A stretch of DNA of 9,036 nucleotides, taken from assembly GCA_003170655.1 (NCBI GenBank), contig PMYY01000189.1, positions 1-9,036 of the forward strand, read 5' to 3'. The position numbers and the translations under genes were made by a program. The stretch is from Nitrospiraceae bacterium. GTDB lineage: Bacteria > Nitrospirota > Thermodesulfovibrionia > Thermodesulfovibrionales > Dissulfurispiraceae. This document shows positions 6,733 through 9,036 of this stretch, in pieces (within the stretch, counting starts at the first letter, position 1; the number at the start of each line of letters is the position of its first letter). The notes below the pieces were generated by a model that saw only the letters and a list, made by a program, of their open reading frames with translations, was not told where the DNA came from and ran no database searches.

Positions 6733-6761
6733 ATTAAATCGGACTTGGTGCACATTATCAA
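6733..6761 (-). promoter_or_regulatory. Sigma-70-type promoter for the parvulin lipoprotein gene
   Basis: On the minus strand TTGATA (6756-6761) and TTTAAT (6733-6738) are separated by exactly 17 bp; each hexamer differs from consensus at one position. Predicted transcription would start near 6726, leaving a leader of about 64 nt before ATG 6662. The surrounding DNA is AT-rich. Sequence match only. Confidence 0.6.
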
Positions 6762-6839
6762 TGTATGGAGGTCCTTCACAATTAAATGCCATTATAACAC
6801 CGTTTCCGCAATATTCCTAAAACAGTGTGAAGCAATTTG

Positions 6840-6845
6840 TATAAT
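6840..6845 (+). promoter_or_regulatory. Candidate -10 element for the MOSC-moaB transcript
   Basis: A perfect TATAAT faces the MOSC gene. No good -35 is found at 16-18 bp (CTAAAA at 17 bp), so an activator or an alternative arrangement may be needed. The predicted start, about 6852, coincides with the foot of the first hairpin of the GC-rich leader, which supports use of the site. Confidence 0.4.
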
Positions 6846-6846
6846 T

Positions 6847-7076
6847 GACGGTATCCCGAAGGGATGGGACATTGGGACGGTAGTGGGGTCGGCCTCCGCA
6901 ATGGACGAGATGACGTTCCGACTGATCGACGGAAGGGCCGGCATACCCGATTTACATGGTGCCAGGCTCTTTCTGAAGAGAGGGGCTTCGATCCACTTGT
7001 GGGGCCGGCGCTGATTTAAGGAGTGGCTCTGTGGTAGATTAGATATAAAATAAATGCTGAGGAAAGGTTGCGTGAG
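6847..7076 (+). ncRNA. Putative structured leader RNA upstream of the MOSC-moaB genes
   Basis: This is most of a 414-bp gene-free interval (6663-7076). It changes sharply from AT-rich to GC-rich near 6850. Hairpins seen on the plus strand: ATCCC-gaa-GGGAT (6853-6865); CGGCCTCCG (6890-6898) with CGGA-AG-GGCCG (6930-6940); GGCA-ua-CC with GG-TGCC (6940-6963); CTCTT-tctg-AAGAG (6967-6980). CGGAA (6930-6934) can instead pair with TTCCG (6916-6920), so two folds exclude each other. An unstructured AT-rich stretch (7037-7056) precedes the ribosome binding site. The downstream genes are molybdenum-cofactor related, so a Moco- or metal-sensing riboswitch is conceivable, but I could not match it to a known motif. 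A plus-strand frame ending at TGA 7014 overlaps it; I do not recognise that peptide, and a decayed gene remains possible. Confidence 0.35.
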
Positions 7077-7550
7077 ATGAAAGGTAAAGTCGTATCCATC
7101 AACATCAGCGAGAAAAAGGGCGAACGAAAAACCCCCGTGCAGGAGGCTGTAATCAAGGAAGATTTTGGTATCGAAGGCGACGCTCATGCTTCATCGGAAT
7201 GGCACCGCCAGGTGAGCCTGCTGGCCATCGAGAGCGTCCGCAAGATGCAAGAGATGGGCCTCGATGTTAAACCGGGTGATTTCGCGGAAAATATTACCAC
7301 TGAAGGACTGGACCTCCTGGCGCTTCCCATCGGTACGAGACTAAAGATCGGCAAGGATATTATCGGCGAAGTGAGCCAGATCGGGAAGGTCTGCCATACA
7401 AGATGTGCGATCTATGAGCAGGCCGGTGATTGTGTCATGCCCAAGGAAGGAATATTTATCCGCGTCCTCAAGAGCGGCGTGACAAAGGTTGGGGACGAGA
7501 TAGACGTCGCCTTCCGCGAGAACCTCGACACTGTAGAACAAAGGCTGTAA
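7077..7550 (+). CDS. MOSC-domain protein
   Basis: This 157-residue protein is essentially one MOSC domain, the fold found at the C-terminus of molybdenum cofactor sulfurases and in YiiM-type proteins. It has GIEGDAHA (31-38), RQVSLLA (44-50), PGDFAENITTEG (66-77), GTRLKIG (86-92) and the cysteine region KVCHTRCAIYEQAGDC (104-119), with C106, C110 and C119; the conserved MOSC cysteine is probably among them. Stand-alone members of this kind are commonly found beside moaB, mogA or moaC, and are thought to carry or transfer sulfur or the cofactor; the exact reaction is unknown. ATG 7077 is chosen over TTG 7068 because GAGGAAAGG ends 9 bp before it. The stop overlaps the moaB start by one base (TAATG), giving translational coupling. 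Confidence 0.92.
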   Translation: MKGKVVSINISEKKGERKTPVQEAVIKEDFGIEGDAHASSEWHRQVSLLAIESVRKMQEMGLDVKPGDFAENITTEGLDLLALPIGTRLKIGKDIIGEVSQIGKVCHTRCAIYEQAGDCVMPKEGIFIRVLKSGVTKVGDEIDVAFRENLDTVEQRL

Positions 7551-8029
7551 TGATCACCGCCGCAGTTCTCACCCTGAGCGACAAGGGATCGAAAGGCGAG
7601 AGAACAGACGAAAGCGGTCCCGCAATCTCGAAAGCTCTCAGAGGAATCGGTGAGGTCAGATTTTATGACATCCTTCCCGACGAGCGGGATTTGATCAAAG
7701 AACGCCTTCTATTCTATGCCGGCAAGGTCGATCTTATCCTGACGACCGGAGGCACTGGCCTCTCTCCGCGCGACGTTACCCCCGAGGCTACGCTAGATGT
7801 TATAGAAAGAGAGATTCCGGGCATAGCAGAGGCGATGAGGGCAGAAGGGTTGAGGAAGACGAGGAATGCCATGCTTTCGCGCGCCGTTGCGGGGGTGAGG
7901 GGACAGACCCTTATCATTAATCTTCCGGGAAGCCCTAAGGCAGTCCGCGAAAATCTTGCCGTAATCATCGATGCACTACCACACGCAATCGATAAGATCA
8001 AGGGCGATCAGGGAGAATGCTCACGATGA
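7550..8029 (+). CDS. moaB: Molybdenum cofactor biosynthesis protein MoaB/MogA
   Basis: A 159-residue cytosolic protein of the MoaB/MogA family. MogA-type enzymes adenylate molybdopterin before metal insertion. Family marks: VLTLSDKGSKGERTDESG (6-23), LTTGGTGLSPRDVTPEAT (64-81), the conserved RNAMLSRAVAGVRG segment (105-118) and LPGSPKAVREN (125-135). Length is standard for the single-domain family. The frame extends about 40 codons upstream inside the MOSC gene, but MITAAVLTLSDKGS is the normal family N-terminus. A modest AAAGG sequence lies 7 bp upstream. Whether it is the active adenylyltransferase (MogA-like) or the MoaB type cannot be decided by eye. With the MOSC gene it forms a molybdenum- or tungsten-cofactor unit. 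Confidence 0.93.
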   Translation: MITAAVLTLSDKGSKGERTDESGPAISKALRGIGEVRFYDILPDERDLIKERLLFYAGKVDLILTTGGTGLSPRDVTPEATLDVIEREIPGIAEAMRAEGLRKTRNAMLSRAVAGVRGQTLIINLPGSPKAVRENLAVIIDALPHAIDKIKGDQGECSR

Positions 8030-8041
8030 GAGGTTTCACAA

Positions 8042-8752
8042 ATGAATGAGGTTTCCTACACGCTTGCATTCCTTGCTGGCCTGCTGTCCTTTCTCTCACC
8101 ATGTGTGCTGCCGCTCGTTCCAGCGTATGTCTCCTTCATCAGCGGACTTTCTCTTGACGAGCTGAGGCATACGCACCACTTCACTAAGGGACTTAGGAGT
8201 ACTATAGCCTTCGTCCTGGGATTCTCTTCCATCTTCATGGCACTTGGCGCATCATCCTCACTGCTCGGCGCATTATTCATAAAATACCAGGATTATATAC
8301 GTGTAGGTGGAGGCATATTGGTCATCGTATTCGGCATATTTACAGCAGGCTTCATCAAACTTGACTTCCTGATGAGGGAAAAGAGATTTCATCTCGAAAA
8401 ACATCCGGCAGGTTTTGCAGGCGCCTTTCTTATCGGGATGGCCTTTGCCGCGGGCTGGACCCCTTGCATCGGCCCGATACTGGGAACCATATTGATATAT
8501 GCGGGGTCACAGGCGTCGGCATCGCATGGGATAAAACTCCTTGCCGTCTATTCTCTCGGTCTCGCCGTCCCGTTCATTCTTTCGACCCTAGCCATAAACA
8601 TCTTCTTTTCGTATACCCGCAAACTCCAGAAATTCATGCGGGGCGTGTCGATCATGAGCGGCCTAGTGCTTATAGCTTTCGGCATTATCCTGCTGACAAA
8701 CAACCTTGGATGGCTCGCCGGCTTCTTCCCAAATCTCGACATCAAGATGTAA
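8042..8752 (+). CDS. ccdA: CcdA-family thiol-disulfide transporter
   Basis: A 236-residue inner-membrane protein of the CcdA/DsbD transmembrane family. Six hydrophobic segments are visible at roughly 8-30, 53-78, 86-106, 124-152, 166-188 and 201-222. The two redox cysteines are C21 in SPCVLPLVPAY and C142 in GWTPCIGP, in the first and fourth segments as the family requires. It moves reducing equivalents from cytoplasmic thioredoxin to periplasmic thioredoxin-like partners, mostly for cytochrome c maturation. No thioredoxin-like (ResA/CcmG) partner is seen nearby. GAGAGG lies 8 bp before the ATG and the gene begins 12 bp after the moaB stop, so co-transcription is likely. It lacks the periplasmic domains of full-length DsbD. 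Confidence 0.95.
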   Translation: MNEVSYTLAFLAGLLSFLSPCVLPLVPAYVSFISGLSLDELRHTHHFTKGLRSTIAFVLGFSSIFMALGASSSLLGALFIKYQDYIRVGGGILVIVFGIFTAGFIKLDFLMREKRFHLEKHPAGFAGAFLIGMAFAAGWTPCIGPILGTILIYAGSQASASHGIKLLAVYSLGLAVPFILSTLAINIFFSYTRKLQKFMRGVSIMSGLVLIAFGIILLTNNLGWLAGFFPNLDIKM

Positions 8753-8774
8753 GCAAAGAGACCACGTTTCAGGA

Positions 8775-8780
8775 TATAAT
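8775..8780 (+). promoter_or_regulatory. Consensus TATAAT just before leuS
   Basis: TATAAT ends 8 bp before the leuS ATG. If used as a -10 element, transcription would begin at or next to the start codon, giving a near-leaderless mRNA. There is no -35 match at 17 bp (AGCAAA). It may be chance in the short ccdA-leuS gap. Confidence 0.25.
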
Positions 8781-8788
8781 AGCAGGTT

Positions 8789-9036
8789 ATGAAAGAGCGC
8801 TACGAATTCAACGAAATCGAACTGAAATGGCAACACTACTGGGCCGAGAATAAGCTCCACAAGAGCGAGGCCGATCCCTCCAAAAAGAAATTTTACTGTC
8901 TCGAAATGTTCCCATATCCATCCGGTAAGATCCATATGGGTCACGTTCGCAATTACGCCATTGGAGACGTAATCGCCCGTTACAAACATATGCGCGGAGT
9001 CAATGTTCTTCACCCGATGGGCTGGGATGCCTTCGG
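8789..9036 (+). CDS. leuS: Leucyl-tRNA synthetase, N-terminus only
   Basis: Charges tRNA-Leu with leucine. The first 82 codons are present and the gene runs off the window. The N-terminus MKERYEFNEIELKWQHYW is typical of bacterial LeuRS. The class I HIGH signature appears as HMGH (49-52) in FPYPSGKIHMGHVRNY, and HPMGWDAFG (75-83) is the next conserved block. ATG 8789 lies 36 bp after ccdA; the ribosome binding site is weak (AGCAGG, 2 bp from the ATG), unusual for a housekeeping gene. It could be co-transcribed with ccdA or have its own promoter. Confidence 0.97.
   Translation, partial: MKERYEFNEIELKWQHYWAENKLHKSEADPSKKKFYCLEMFPYPSGKIHMGHVRNYAIGDVIARYKHMRGVNVLHPMGWDAF

Noticed and set aside
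6792..7187. 131-codon minus-strand ORF through the leader and the start of the MOSC gene
   Set aside because: It overlaps the well-supported MOSC coding start, lacks a ribosome binding site, and is not recognisable; kept only as a caution for the leader interpretation.
7430..7549. In-frame upstream extension of moaB
   Set aside because: Lies inside the MOSC gene; the normal family N-terminus begins at ATG 7550 in a TAATG overlap.

Overview
The window is bacterial chromosome with compact, mostly co-directional genes, short gaps, Shine-Dalgarno starts and a typical bacterial lipoprotein. Gene content (lipoyl synthase, AlaC-type aminotransferase, homoserine dehydrogenase, a MoeB/ThiF/HcyF-type activating enzyme, parvulin lipoprotein, MOSC and MoaB/MogA proteins, CcdA, leucyl-tRNA synthetase) fits a Gram-negative anaerobe of the Desulfobacterota/Deltaproteobacteria or a nearby phylum. 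That placement is inferred from gene neighbourhood and protein style, not proven.

Left edge (1-about 950): the 5' part of an insertion sequence on the minus strand. Its transposase is open from 821 to the window edge, with an N-terminal HTH and a DDE core, so the element is cut by the window. Just upstream of the transposase are two 19-bp near-identical, palindrome-like repeats at 27-bp spacing, probably transposase-binding end sequences. The stretch 950-1082 between the element and the next gene holds only a 24-codon ORF and a weak hairpin.

Minus-strand block (5278 down to 1083): lipA, an alaC-like aminotransferase, hom, and a MoeB/ThiF/HcyF-family adenylyltransferase. The junctions are 0, 13 and 7 bp, so this is almost certainly one operon. 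It joins lipoate synthesis to transamination, the homoserine branch of aspartate-family amino acid synthesis, and a sulfur-carrier activating enzyme. The mobile element lies directly downstream, where carrier-protein or JAMM-protease partner genes might be expected.

Minus-strand genes 5424-6662: a cold-shock protein and a parvulin-type lipoprotein, separated by a strong 10-bp hairpin terminator. The lipoprotein gene has a good sigma-70-type promoter (TTGATA, 17 bp, TTTAAT).

Divergent intergenic region 6663-7076 (414 bp): the AT-rich left part holds the promoter for the lipoprotein gene and a consensus TATAAT facing right. From about 6850 the sequence becomes GC-rich and rich in hairpins, with mutually exclusive pairings, up to the MOSC gene. 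It looks like a long structured leader RNA and is the best candidate here for something undescribed.

Plus-strand block (7077-9036): MOSC-domain protein, MoaB/MogA (start overlaps the MOSC stop by one base), CcdA (12 bp later) and the first 82 codons of leuS. The first two point to molybdenum cofactor biology, CcdA to thiol/disulfide transport across the inner membrane, and leuS is housekeeping.
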